From NCBI RefSeq assembly GCF_037392515.1, contig NC_090282.1, positions 54,026,843 to 54,090,842 on the forward strand: DNA of 64,000 bases. Reading direction: 5' to 3'. Below are positions 11,851 to 24,879 of the stretch, in pieces; within the stretch, counting starts at the first letter, position 1; the number at the start of each line of letters is the position of its first letter. The stretch is from Haliotis asinina. Taxonomy: Eukaryota; Mollusca; Gastropoda; Lepetellida; Haliotidae. Made by a program: the position numbers and the translations under genes. The notes under the pieces are model-generated. The model was not told where the DNA came from. It searched no databases and worked only from the letters and a program-made list of their open reading frames with translations.

Positions 11851-14151
11851 AGAATTGTGATCCCCAGGGGAGATTGGTAATACAGGGTGCTGTTTGAGAT
11901 TGACATCCAGTGATCAAAGGGTAAAACAAAGTGCCCTTGAGCAGTTAAGCTTCATATTGGAGTTATAAATAAATGAGTCAATAAATACATTGATTGACCA
12001 ATAGTTATAACTTTGCAGTATGTCATTCCATTATCATATTAATGTGGATACTGATGGACAAGTACCTGGAACAAGTTACTATTAATAGCCTGATGTTATT
12101 TCTGCAGTGGTTCTAACTTCTTTATTACAACAGTGTGCCTATTTGCTACAGAGTCTTGTACCATATTCAGACAGGAACGTAAGGTAGAGTGGTGGCTATA
12201 TGCTTAGTGTGACTGATATAAGGTAATTAACACAATACAGTCGACATGGAGTTGGTGAAAGCGGTAGGTAGACAATGGGGGAAGGCATAGAAGTCGTAGA
12301 TACACACGGGACAAAAGGTGGTTTAACAAGATGTTTGTACAGGTGATTTGGCTTGATGGAGGAATGCTTCACTGTATGTTACATTCCTGTTTGACAACTG
12401 TACAAAAATGTGTATAGAAATGTCATACTCTTTTATTGAAGAAGTTGTTGTCTATAATTTTGTACCACCCAATGTTGTACTTCCCAGTTTCTATAATGTT
12501 ACTCACAGGAATATCAATAGCAACAACCAGTCCTGGTTAAGGGCCCCAAGTCAGTGTCCCTTTAAATACAGATATCTAGGCAGTGACTGAGTATTGATCC
12601 ACATGTTGGGTGAATCATCACACCCCTATCAGCAAGGAGATACTGCAACCAAGGAGGGTTTCAGGCTTGTTTGAATTTTAATGCATTTGTGGATTGCTAT
12701 TTGAAAGTTTTAACTGTTCTTTTCCGTAAATTTTGAAATGAAGTTGATACTTGTTTTTAAAAAAAACTGTCAATATGATATGTATTAGCAGCAGTAGAGG
12801 TCAAAATTCATCTGTAATAGTCATCTATGCGGTTTTCTAGAATCAGATCTGTACTATACCCAGAAAACTTCAGTTGTCAAAGTGTTTGTAAGTGTTTGTA
12901 ACCTTTGAAACTGGTCAGGAGCTCATGGTAAGCAAGTATGGTATCCAAGTCCCTTAGTCACTCACTCACATGTATGTTTAGCTGAGAGAGTGCATATAAC
13001 AGAAACAGGGATTTAACCAGAATTATAAACAGGCAGTCTTTCATTTACAAGTGGATTAACAGGATTCAGGCAATCCTTGGCATTTTTTAAACATTTTCAT
13101 TTTCCAAGAATCTGAGTTTACAGTTAGTAACCTTCAAAAAAGCATGAAAATAGTGTCTATTCATAGTTAAAAATACATTAACATAAATGTGAATGTTTTT
13201 AATAACAGTATGGTAAGTGAGTGTGCATGTACTCCAGACTTTTAATTAAGTACACTCTTGAACTGTTATCTGATAAAAATGCCAAGGGTTAAGTATTGAA
13301 AACAATATTTGTCCCTATCTTTGTCAATTTGAAGTTAAGCATATTAAGAGATATTCCTGTTGTAGCGATCATTGATATTCTGATTTAACAAAGCTGAGTT
13401 AATTCCAAGGACTGAGTGGCCTCAATGGTTAGTGGACATAGTATCAATGGAATGGATTAGTGATGATGATGACACTGTTAAACAATGTTATTGTGCCTAT
13501 GGATTTATGAAAATGAAGTGTTACTTTTGTTTTTCCAAATTTGCGTGAAGTGAGCACGATCTAGTGATATTGTGTTTCATAATATTGATGGACATGATTA
13601 ATGTTCATTGTCTAAGTTGTACAGATAAGAACTATTAAATCCTTATGGATAGAAAAACTAATTTTTTTGTTGCCACAGAAAAAAGTAAGATTACTATGTG
13701 GAAACGGGCAGTCAGAAGACAGGACTCAAGTCAGACATTTAGTAAATCAACTTGGCCTACAAAATAATTGACTTTTTATCAATAAAGGTATCTGTACTAA
13801 TATGTCAAGTAAATGTCAGTTTGCAAATGCCTTGTCTTATCCAGATAATTACCCTGCCAGATGAACATCAGACGAAGAATATCAACTACTTTTCTGTTTA
13901 TATAAGGACTTTTTTACCATTGTTCAAAATCTTCCAATCATGGACCAAGTTGTTTCTGACCATCACCTTTGAATGATCATTTAAATATCCTTGTGTTCAG
14001 GAACATGAATAACATGACTGCCATCTGGTCACAACAGTAAGTGTGATAAAGGACATGATGGCAAGGCAAAGATTGTGTTGTATCAGTCCATTATATGCAA
14101 CTGTTAACATGATGTGTTCTAATCTTTTCCTTTTCCTTGGCAGGAAGGATT

Positions 14152-17100
14152 ATGGCTGAAAACATGACAAGCCACCAGTACATGATGTCAGGGGGCATGA
14201 ATTCAAGACGGACTGGATGGCCTCCTTCTTCAACAAGCAACATGTATGCAACCCCTGACAATGGAAGTATACCTGTCTTGTCAAGTCAGTTTAATTCTGC
14301 CTCTACAAATGCAATGAGCACAGGGAATCAGATGAACTATGCTCCCCACCAAGCCTCCATAAACACAACTTGCAGACCTCCCAGCTCTCAACACAGCAGG
14401 AATCAAGCCAACCCATGGTGGCAGCATTGTAAAATCAGTAGACAAGCTTGTGTTGAGTTTGGCAAGCTACTTGACGCTGCAAAGGATGAACAGCAGATAT
14501 TGAACTATGACACTCGACATTTATCAAGGGATGATCAGTTTCACTTTCGTAAAAAAGTTCAAGCATTCTTGGCAAGACTTTGCACCAATCAGCAATTGTT
14601 GGAATGCATAAATGCTGAGTTGTTTTTGACACAATTTTTTCAGCCATACTTCTACAACATTGTGAAACATGTAACCGGCATTGATATAGAAAAAATGCCA
14701 CTTCAAGACAATAACAGTCCACACATCACAAGACAGCCTCAGCAGGTACCTGCCAACCTTGGTATGTCACAGGTTAGTCAGCATAGCACGGGTGGAGGCT
14801 TAGAGAATCTATCCACCAGAGGAAACATCCAACAATTCCAGATTAGTGGAATGTCTACAAGAGGGAACAGTTCTTTCACACCCTCTACTTATATAAAACC
14901 ACCACCTCCATATCAATTGCAGGGTAGCACTCAGACAAATTTTTATCAAGGAGGCAGTGTTCCTGATCATTCTCAGTCAGTCGTAACACCGAATGTTTCA
15001 ACTGCAATGCAAAGATGGTATAAAATGCCTGCAGAAAGGTATGAATCTGGACGAGTTGTTGAAATATTGAGTTCTCACCAAGGACAACAAGAACCAACTG
15101 GTATGCCAGTAAATGCTGGTAACCAACATGGTACCCTCACTTTACCAGCAGTTAGTACCTACACTTCTCATGTGACATCTGTTGCTTCTCAACCAGACTA
15201 CATGAGTGTTCGCAAGGAGTGCAATTACTCGCAACAGCAAACCCATCGGTCAGCTATGCAACAAGACATTCCTTCAGTTTCTGCGAACAGTAGATCAGTT
15301 CCACAAACAATTTCCCAGCAATCAAATGTCCAATCTATGCCTGCAGATACATCTTTACTCAGACGTTTGCCACAACAACAGACAATATGTGATTCAAGAA
15401 ACCTTGGAAATACTACCAGAGACTCCAGTTCAGATTTAGTTCCACAGCAGTCGGTGCAAGCACCTGCAACAAATCAGATACATCCAAATAATTCTCCATC
15501 CACATCCAGGAAAGAAACATCTGTGTTGCCTGATTCAAAGGAGCATTTACAGCAGTTAATGTCAAATACTCCACCAGTACTGACAGTTGACCGTAACTCG
15601 CATGTGAATCAACTTGATAATACAGCCAAGGAACCTGTTGTAATGCCAGCTGTAGAACCCGTTGTCCCAGTTGCAGAAAACATTGTCCCAGTTGCGGAAC
15701 CCATTGTCCCAGTTGTGGAACCTGTTGCCGCTCCAGTTGAAGAATCCGCAGCCAGTGTTCAACAACTTTCAGAAGCTGCTAACACATATGCAAACATCAT
15801 TTCAATGCCAGTGATAGTTGAAGATCAGTCATCCAGAAAAAGTGAATCGTCAAAACAAGTGTCATCTCTTTCCAAACAATTGAGAAATAGCTTTGATATG
15901 AATGTGCCAAGTCCTTTCACCGCTGATGTGTCTGATTCAGTAGATCGGTGGCTATCTGGCAGTAAGAGTAGTGAACTATTGGACACACTGACTTCTAAAT
16001 CATGTAAAGAAAATACAGTATTAGTCAGTAAGGTGCTTAAAGATAAAAAGAGACCATGTGTTGAGAAACAAAACCAGAATATCAGTTCTGTTGAAAAGGA
16101 ATCAGGGGAGTCATTACCCCAGTCAGACAGTGTCATTATTTCAGATGAGATGAACGTGGTGCAAGCGTCTACAGGTTCCATATCACTGGAACACGCAGCC
16201 AAACATTGCTCTGTCGAGGAAACTCATTCTGAAAATGAAACAGTTTCAAAAAGTTTGGGAATATATGATCCACCTTTGCCTGTGATAAAACATAAGAAGA
16301 GAGAAAGCAGGATTTCTCCTCTTAAGAAGTCCAGTTCTAACATCGATACAGATGTTGATACATCTGCAGCAAGTGCTGCTCATTCAAAGGGCAAAACCAT
16401 TGAGTCAAGAAGACATAGTGAGGGGTCAGGCAAAACCACAGGCTCATCTTTCAAGAGGAAACTAGAAGTATACAAAGCAAGTCTTGACACAGAGCCTTTA
16501 TTTTCTGTTCTTGACAACCATTCAGCTCGAAAAACTGCGAAATCCAATGGTAATAGGGCAACTGAGGGTAAGGAATTGACCCGTGTTCTTGATTCAGAAA
16601 AGCAGCGTCACAAATCGGCAGAAGTGTCGTCAAGCAGTTTACAGTGCATTGAAGAGAAACATAAGAAATCTCACTCAGAAAATAGAGACAAGAGTCTGAA
16701 AAAACATGAACGAACACAAATGTGTGATGCCAAAAAACCAATTTCTGTGAGTGAACAGCATGTGCATGTTGGGGAGAGAACAGAAACATCTAAAGACAGA
16801 AGTAGAGGTCAGTCTCAGCAAGAGTCTTCCGCAATCACTGCTCGTGAAAAAGTGTATTCTCAATGGTCAGGTAATCAGAAACCTGGAAAGCCAAACAGTG
16901 TTGGTCATGTACGTAGGCAGTCATGTCCTGATAAAAACGGTTCAAAAAGTGGAGGTAATAAAAGTAAGAGATCCTTAACATGGGATGGAGCAACACCAAC
17001 TAGTGCTACATTGGAGGAACTTGATGGTTCCACTGAAGACCATGCCTATTTGCCTTCTAATGGCGAATTCATTTGGTTTCATGGACAGAAGTTGTTAATG

Positions 17101-20100
17101 ATAAATTTGCCTGATGGAAAACACCTCGTCATGAAAGAATTTGTCAAATGTTGCTTGTCCAATTATGACATTTCTCATGTTTACAAGACAAAAACCTGTA
17201 CACTCAAAATCAATCACAAAACTCTGACACATAGTTGTCGGAGAGAAGTTGAGAAGTATCTCTGCTTCAAAAAAATACAATTTTCAAGTCAGATGGGAGT
17301 AGTATTGTTGACAAATGCTCAAAAGTTGTATCACCACATGCTCCAGATTAAGTCATGTCCAGAAGCAGACTGTGTCAGCTCAAACCCACCAGTGTGTGAA
17401 AGGTCAACAAGAAAGGAAGACAACTTAGTGCAAAAGGAACGCTCTGTCTCTCCAGACAGCACTGTGCAGTCAAATCAACAGTCAAAAGCTACCACGGACC
17501 TCAAGTCTCCATCTTTATGTTCAAAAGGAAATGGTCCAGATGATGTTCAGTTAAATAAAGTGTCCAGTCAATCTCAGGATTCAGAAGACACATGTGGAAA
17601 TGAAGAACCTGCCATCATTGCACCGTCAGATGAACAGGAAGATGAGGGTGCTGTGTCGGATGTGAGTGATGCAACAGATATTTACTGTGATGGAAAGCCA
17701 GTGCCAAAGCATTCGTCTGGAGTCACTGCTGAAGAAATAGATGAGAAGGACTGTGAGGTGATCAAAGGAGGTTTTGCTATCATTCAAAAGGACAAGTTGC
17801 CAGACAGAACACTACGATATATTGTTGTTGATGGAGAAAAATGCTATGTTTATCAGGACTTATTTCAACTTTTCTCCAAAGAAGAAGTTGTGAAGGTTGT
17901 GATTCATAAGGATATGCATGTGGTAGATTGCACCGCTGACAGTGCTCATTACCTGTCCCGATTAGAACCAAAGCTACCCCCTGTTGTCCCAGGGGAGTGT
18001 TTCCTCATCAAGGAGAAATATGTCAGGAAAGTCTTCGCTTACTTTGGGGAGCCATATCCCAAGCTAAAGCTCATTAAGAATGGCTTTAAACGCAAAAGTT
18101 TACCTCCTTTGCTGGCTTCAGAGACTGGCAGCCATGATGAGAGTTTATCCCCTCCAGAGAAAAAACTACTCTTATACTCTTCACCAGAAGGAAGGAATGA
18201 TGGGAGTGGCAAGAATCACCAAGGCAAAATTAGCAACAAAGACAACTCAGGTATATATTTTTCAGTCACACAGCGTCTTGATAACAGAAATTGCACTCGC
18301 ATAATTTTTTTTTTTTTTTACCTCTCATTCACTGAGGCTTATTATAGCAATTATTTCAAAAGTAGAAAAAGTTCTGTTATTTTCAATGACTCAAATCGAC
18401 AACTGCTAAGTATACATATATTGAATCGGCCACTGCAAAAGGTCTTTTGTATTTAAAGCAATACATTGTTATATCATGATTAACTTACATGGAAAACATA
18501 TATTACTTGAAGTCTCATTCTTGTCCCCTGCCAGGCACCAATGGAATGTCTACTGGCTCTTTTTTGGCAGAGACTAGTGGATGGAAGCGGAAGGTGGAAG
18601 ATTATGGAGGTGGCAGGGAAGCGTCAGTTTGCAAGAAAAGTCACCTTGGTGAGGGTCCCATTTTATGCAAATTGCAATAGGATATTTACTGATGATCAAC
18701 TGTCACTAACTTCAATGTCCAACTAAACTAAACTGATGTCAATGTTCAGTACTGTTTTAGGATATATATATTTCAGATGACATATTTAATGAATCCCGAG
18801 AGTACATCCTGCAGGCATTTGTAACCCTAAAGGAACAACACAAGCAAGTGGCAGGTGAGTACTAATTACTGCTGTTTGGAACAGGTCATGCAAACATGTG
18901 CTAGCTTTCGGGTAGTATTTGTTTTGAACAGTTACCAAGTATATGACCCCAGCACAATGTAGTTCCTAGTGTAAATGTTTTGGTTTGAAGTAGTGAGGTT
19001 TATTAATCTTTGTTATTGGTCTATGTGTCATCACTTTCAGCTGACTTGGCGTATGTCAAAACCGAGATACGTGAGACTAAAGCAATGAAGACTGACCTGG
19101 AGGAGAAGTGCAGGAAACAGGAAGGTACAACTACACTCAAGCATGTCACTGTACTACACTGCTGCCATTCAGTAACATGGATCGGTCAGGCACACACATT
19201 CCTTCCTAGATGTGGTTGGGTATTTTAGGGGCAGTAAAGAATTTGCAGCCTCACCTGACTCACTCCTGGACATTAATATGGAAGTGTTTATTAAGAGATG
19301 AGTTTGCTCTGTTATGTTTGACATTTCCTAGGGCGACACATATTTTGTCCTAAATATTCGCATGTAAGCCTCCAAGGTTAGTTAATGCTGTTTCTGGTGG
19401 TGTGACTTCTCTCAGAGCTTTACCATCCTGCCTTACTCACCATTATAAGCGCTTATGTCTGTGAGGCCATCATGTTCAAGTGCATCATTGTACCTCATTG
19501 TATAGTGCCATGCATGTACAATCCATATAAGTGGAAACCTGTGAAGTTCCAGGGTAGAATAAGCCTTCAGCAATCCATGCTTGCCAAAAAATGGCTACTA
19601 TGCTTGTCGTAAGAGGCAACTAACAGGATCAGGTGGTCAGGCTCGCTGACTCAGTTGACACGTCATCAGTACCCAGTTTGCGCAGATTGATGATGCTCAT
19701 GCTGTTCAACAGTGGATTGTCTGGTTCAGACTTAGTTATTTACAAACTGCTGCCATATTGCTGGAATAACTCACTCACTTACTCAGTATGTAAGTTGAAC
19801 TAATACTTGTTTTAAGAAAGGCACAGAATATCGCTGGGATCATAATTCACACAGTCAAGTAACATTTGTCATGAATAACCACAACTTATCCAATTATATT
19901 TTTCTGCTTCCTTCTGATGTGTTTCAGGAGAGATGACGAGTTTAAAGTCTGAGCTGAGTGTTTCAAAGGAATATAATGTGTCTTTGGAACAGAAATATAA
20001 AGAGCTTGAAGGTATGCTGACAAGTGGACCATGGAAGTTCCGTACACTGCTATTCCATATCTTAAGACATAGTCCATAAATAAAATCAAATATGCTCTTG

Positions 20101-20543
20101 CTTTGAGTTGTTTATCCACAAAATGTAATGGGAATGCATCATGATATTGAATTCAACTCTATGGCAGGTGACCAAACTGGCAAACTTGCTGTTCCATGTC
20201 CATCCTGGTGTTCATGAATTATTTTCCATGTGTTTGCAACGTACTTATATATATAAACACATGCTTGTTTCTGCAGGTCTTCTGTCTCAGTTGAAGGAGG
20301 ACCTACATGTCATGAAAGAAGAAAACCAAGCACTTGCTAAGGAGAGGGATCATAATAAGGGTCAGTATTTGTCTTTGGTCTCTCAGTTTGTTTTATTAAT
20401 CACGATAAACTCTTGAAGAGGTTGAATGGTAGTAGCTAATGTGTAGAGTCCTATCATCTTCAGATTTCTTGGAGAAAGTTGTTGGCGCCTACCGATTGAT
20501 TGATGATGATGACGTTGATGACGATGCAGGTGGAATTGATTGA
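14152..20543 (+). CDS. Large divergent Ski/Sno/DAC-like protein with C-terminal coiled coil
   Basis: Exons: 14152-18250, 18535-18648, 18777-18854, 19041-19124, 19928-20011, 20277-20360, 20464-20543. All introns are GT-AG and phase 1; total 1540 aa. The ATG at 14152 follows an acceptor at 14143, so the 5' UTR is probably spliced. Residues about 85-180 form a helical block starting NPWWQHCKISRQACVEFGKL; 180-960 are Ser/Gln-rich and probably disordered, then basic. Blocks at about 962-1066 and 1202-1313 each have a DG turn, helix, hydrophobic strands and a final helix. The second (VDGEKCYVYQDL, CTADSAHYLSRL, GECFLIKEKY) matches the Ski pattern GEK...CTADQLEIL...CGLI. Residues 1404-1515 form a coiled coil ending in an acidic tail. 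Ski, Sno and DACH proteins also pair this fold with a coiled coil, so a nuclear corepressor-like role is an inference. The exon structure is strong; the family assignment is tentative. Confidence 0.75.
15638..15745 (+). repeat. In-frame 21-bp repeat (VPVAEP-type heptads)
   Basis: Inside the large exon, about four successive 21-bp units encode [I/V]VPV[A/V]E[P/N]. A 24-bp related unit precedes them and a degenerate unit (VAAPVEE) follows. It lies in the predicted disordered linker and preserves the frame. Confidence 0.75.
18777..20543 (+). other. Coiled-coil exon block of the Ski/Sno-like gene
   Basis: Exons of 78, 84, 84, 84 and 80 coding bases, all entered in phase 1. Each 84-base exon encodes exactly 28 residues, four heptads, rich in Glu, Lys and Leu at a/d-like spacing (ADLAYVKTEIRETK; GEMTSLKSELSVSK; GLLSQLKEDLHVMK). 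The last exon ends in DDDDVDDDAGG and a stop three bases before a possible donor (AAG|gtaagt, after 20545), so the 3' UTR may also be spliced. Confidence 0.7.
19577..19790 (+). mobile_element. tRNA-derived SINE, family A (copy 3, intronic)
   Basis: A sense-orientation family A copy within the intron between the 19124 and 19928 exon edges. The head has 'ccatgcttgcc' and 'gtcgtaagaggcaactaac', the tRNA-like part is 'ggtggtcaggctcgctgac', and the tail is 'ccatattgctggaataactcactcac'. It shows that the SINE 3' end is the ACTC-repeat side. Confidence 0.75.
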
Positions 20544-20545
20544 AG

Positions 20546-23500
20546 GTAAGTTATGCATTACTGATAACTGGGGGGAACAAAAACTTTCTAAAACAAGAAT
20601 GATACTGCATGGACATGGACATATGGACTAAGGTCAGCACAACGTCAGCACCTGAGGATTTGGGACCATTGTTGCCATTTTGTTGACAGTTTGTATTTTT
20701 ATCAAATATTTTAACTGGACAAGGTTTCAGTGCACTGAGTAGAAACTCACATGCCTCAAGTCAAAGGTTCAGTTTGACAGTCGGCAAACTCAAGCTGCAG
20801 CCTCTTCCAGGTGTCCAAGTGTCCTCAGGAGCATTCAAATCCAGATTTATAGCATACCAGTGTGTGATCCAGTTATGTGGGTTGGTGTGTGCCCAGGAAT
20901 GATGGAGTTGGGCATTATCTCCAGTGAATTCAGGTCTTGTAGCAAGTCAACTGGTTCCGGTACTTGAATCTGATCAGACCTTGAATGGAAAACAAGTCAA
21001 TTTGCAGTTGTGAAAGATACATGGGGACATCCCCATGTCAGGCTCCCAAGGAGAGATACTTGTCTTGTTGTTCTGATGTAATGGTCATATTCTGTGCATT
21101 GAAAGTGTATATCATCTATCAGTGATGAGGAGAAAGCTGCTTTCACCCAGCAAATAGATTTGCTACCAGGGACCACTTGCACAAAGCAGTCTTAGCGCTA
21201 CATGATGATTGTAACTCCCATTCTCCAACATAGGCTTACAATAGTTGTAGTACTAAGGTCGCTTTGTGCAAGTGGGCACAGATTCTTGAAATGTAAGCCT
21301 GTGAAGCTTAACGGAATGATAAACTGAACCTCAGTTGCCGATCTATCTGTAGGGAAGCTCCACTGGATCTTCAAGGTTCTGATTGACATATCTTTTGAGC
21401 AGCCACTGTCCCGAAATGGCAGAACTCCTTGCATATGGATGTTATTTTACTAATAAAAGCAAGATCTTCACACTGTAATGCCACATTAGGTTGTCCTTAT
21501 TGTGGAACATCATATTCACCTTTGGTATGACCATTTTTTCACTAGTCTTTCGTTATTGTGTGCCAGCAGCTTTGAAGGACGTCACTGTTAAATGGATCCT
21601 GATTATTTGCCATCTTTGAACCCCTGATGCCTCCTCCTTGCCACATTCAGAGACAGTAATTAAACAATACAAAATAGCAGATTTATGTACCTTGAGTTTT
21701 GTCTGAATGTTTTGACAAGTTCAGTAGTGGGATCCTGTAGAGCTCTTACCATCAAACATGACTGCTCACATGCATGCAATGGATTCCCATTCTTGTTATA
21801 AACATCATTAAGGTCATAATTATGGTGGTGTTCAGTATTTCTTAAGTGACTAACCATCACTCATTCATCTGTATGTAGTGTTGATGTACTTGTATTACAT
21901 GGTCTTATTTCCTTCCATGGCTTTTCTGGTGCCCTACTTTTATGTTATAGTCTGTTTATATTAATGTGATTATGGCTGTTTTGCTCATCCTGCTGATAGA
22001 TAGACAATGTAATTCCATTTTGTTGCACTTTCAGGCAGGTAGACAGAAGTGCGACCATGTGCTGATGGTAGACGACCCACGACTTCAGGGGAGGAATCCC
22101 ATCACTCATCTGTACCCAGTGTTTTTTACAATGTTAGCTGTACTTGATAAATTGGAGTTGATAATCAAGTAACTAAAAGGGATTAAAGTATAATATACTG
22201 TTTGTAGTCATTATACTAAACTGTTGAAATAAAAGTAACTAACTTAGCATGTTTATAATGAGTTCTTACAAACCTCTGCAGATATAAGAAACTCCTGTTT
22301 ATCTTCAACCAACCACCTGTGCAGGAATTGAGTATTCATATTCTGTGGGGCTTGTAATCTTTGTCCTTAGAAAGGAGAATCTTACCTAATTTGTTTCAAA
22401 TAAATTGTATGTCTTCCTGCACAGATATCAGATGACTGCCTTTTTTGTCACAAGCAGAAGCATGAATGGTATTAGTGGAAATTCTTCATGGTAAACCGTG
22501 TTTTGGAAGGCATGGACAACTGAATTAGATGACCGGCAGAATGTTGTGCAGTGTTATTGCTTGCATCTTTCACACGCTATCCATGCTTTTAAATGACTTC
22601 CTTCACAATTTCCTTGTGTGTTATCAGTTGTCTTGTATTATAAGCTTGGTGCGTATCATTTTCCAAACAGTTCTGGAAAGTTACATATCACAAATATGTC
22701 TTATTTCAAAAGTTGAGATCTCAAAATGGAATGTGTACTTTGAAAGTCATTGTATAATGAATGGTATTTATCGTGGCTCAGTATATTTTTCCATGTTATT
22801 GATATTATTTTTTTACTATTTATTTGTAGCTTTGTTTACTGTATGTGCCAAATCATGAATTACATTTGTACTTAGTTACTTAGTTAGTGCTGATAGTTGT
22901 ACTGAAGAATGTAGTGCAAATGCCTTTAACAGGCCTTGTTTAGTCCTGAACATCCTCATGTAGGGTTCAGGAAGAAGATCCATTATAGTGTTTGCATGGA
23001 GACAACCAGGTTGCCTCCAACTTCAGTCATAATATGAGAATATCTCAGGAAATCCAACATTTGAAGTAAGCATATTTCTGTGACTAGTGATGTTTTGAAG
23101 GTCTCTGTCATAGGTTCTGTATAGAGACATTGTGCTAAATCTATGACATGGACATTCATGTTGTAAATATATACAACTGCATAATTTATACAGCTCTGTT
23201 TTCAAAGATGAGTTCAATGTTAACCTTTCTATACTGAATAGTAATTATTGTTACTAAAAACAAAAAAAACACAATAATTTAGTTTGTTTTTTAACTTTTG
23301 TATAAAAAATAAATGCTGAACACAATTTTCTTTTTATTGTCCTGTTTTACATCATTGATATGTATTTCATTTCACAGAGTTTCAATGTTGGTGAAACCCA
23401 GGGGTAAGAATTGTGTGTGTTTTTGAGTCAATATGTAAAACGTAAGCAGTTACAAAAAAAGACCCTGTCAAGGTTGTGTATGGATTTCAGTAGCTGAATT

Positions 23501-24550
23501 CAGGACCCTTTCCGGAAGGTCTGCCTTTGCATATACGTTTGGGAGGTTGGCATTTGTCAAGACAACATGAAAATTAGGTGGGTAGGAGAAACATGTTTCT
23601 CATTTGCATGTGTAACACAGCTTTACTGTGAAAGGGTCAAATTACACTGATGGTATCAACTCACACAATAAAGGGTTTGCTGGACCAAGAAACTGTTACT
23701 TTGCTTACAGTGGACAGATATGATCTATGATCCATGTTGTCAAAAGGCAGTTAATATATCGTTGTGGGTCGCTGTCACAGTGCAATGTCCAGAGACAGTA
23801 GATGACGGATCACACCAGGTGTAATAACCAGAGTCTGTGACTGAAGTGTCCCCACACTGGTGCCTGAGAGCAGGAGTGTCAGATGTTATGGACATTGCTC
23901 TCTTTCCAGAAGTAATTCATCAACATAATATGTCAGGGCATCTAAAGAAGTCACCATTCACTGCCTATAAAAAACTGAAGGTTTTTGTCAGAGACGGTAG
24001 ACGGACAACTGATGCACAAAAAAACTTCCACAGCAGCACACCGCAGAGGTAACCTGAGCAAGAACCAGAGCCGATGCAGTCAACTTTCTCCTTAATAAAA
24101 CTGTCCTGAATTGATGAAATGTGTTGTGTTACACATGGAACTGACTTCCTGCCAATTTAACCTCTGGACTTACTTGTGGATACAGGTTCTTCAGTCATGT
24201 GTTATCTGAATAACTAAGATGTGAATGGGTTGTTTGTTTTCACTAGCATGTCAGAATTTTGGCTATATTAACATCTGCTGGACAAGATTGTGAAAAAAGG
24301 GTTCAATTTCAGTCATGTGACATCTTTCAAAGGTCTTCATAGGTGCCTCATCTGAATGGAAATGTCATCAATGAAAACCTCATTAAAAGTACCATTTTAG
24401 TGTTGGTTTTGAATGCAGTATGATAATTATGATGGATTTGTGTGTATGTTTTAAACTTTCTTCCTACCCGTGACCAATGAATTTTTCATCTGTGAAAACC
24501 TCGAATTCCTGAAGCTGAAATGGTTTCTGATAGTGATAGTGTCCTCATGA
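20546..24550 (+). other. Putative 3' UTR and flank of the Ski/Sno-like gene
   Basis: No coding exon was recognised. A possible 3' UTR acceptor (tgcactttcag) ends at 22034. Candidate AATAAA signals on the + strand lie at 22228-22233, 22399-22404 and 23308-23313. A short MITE is at 21173-21276. The true transcript end cannot be decided from sequence alone. Confidence 0.35.
21173..21276. mobile_element. Small MITE or foldback, about 104 bp
   Basis: 'ccacttgcacaaagc' at 21173 is matched by the reverse complement at the right end ('gctttgtgcaagtggg', 21261-21276). The similarity continues inward through 'cttag'. There is no coding capacity and the ends are clean. A target-site duplication was not obvious. 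Confidence 0.6.
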
Positions 24551-24552
24551 TG

Positions 24553-24690
24553 GACAGGTTGGTTGGGTAACCAAGTGTTATGGCATTTGCTCATCACATG
24601 GCAGGCTCGGGTTCCATTCCCCATGATTGCAATTTGTGAACCCCATTTCTAGTTTCCCCTGCTGTTATATTTTGGGAAAATTGCGGAACC
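24553..24690 (+). mobile_element. tRNA-derived SINE, family C (degenerate)
   Basis: The tRNA-like head has a box A-like 'ggttgggtaaccaagtg', a 'gctcatcacatggcaggctc' stretch and a box B-like 'gggttccattcccc'. It is followed by a conserved-looking body ('gtgaaccccatttctagttt') and a decayed 'ctgttatattttgggaaaat' tail. I recognise the head-body arrangement as an abalone-type SINE; this copy is eroded. Confidence 0.5.
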
Positions 24691-24879
24691 TACTTGCCTC
24701 TATTAAGACGTTACAGGATGAAAGGAACCAGAGAAACTTGCCTCAATCACTTCAGGAGGCCCAACATTCAGCCCCGAGGGTCTGCAATACGTCCACCTCT
24801 ACTCAAATGTGTTATAGTGGTGCAGACAGCATCTATGACTCAGGAGACAAGATTGGGATGACAGTCGAGATTTCATCTG

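Larger units (their letters stand above)
9503..14143 (+). other. Putative 5' intron or intergenic region
   Basis: No coding exon was recognised. The stretch contains SINE copies (10424-10690 and 11744-11850) and is otherwise AT-rich. It ends in a pyrimidine-rich tract and AG acceptor (14126-14143). If the promoter guess at 9300-9502 is right, it is the first intron of the + strand gene. Confidence 0.35.

Noticed and set aside
14137..14151. Start of the large protein at 14137
   Set aside because: The codon there is TTG and it spans a pyrimidine-rich splice acceptor (ttccttggcag). The ATG at 14152 inside the exon is preferred.
18251..18456. Extra C-terminal residues of the large protein after 18250
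   Set aside because: The frame runs past a clear donor (ACTCAG|gtatat) into low-complexity, Phe-rich intron sequence. Joining to 18535 keeps the frame and leads to good coiled-coil exons.
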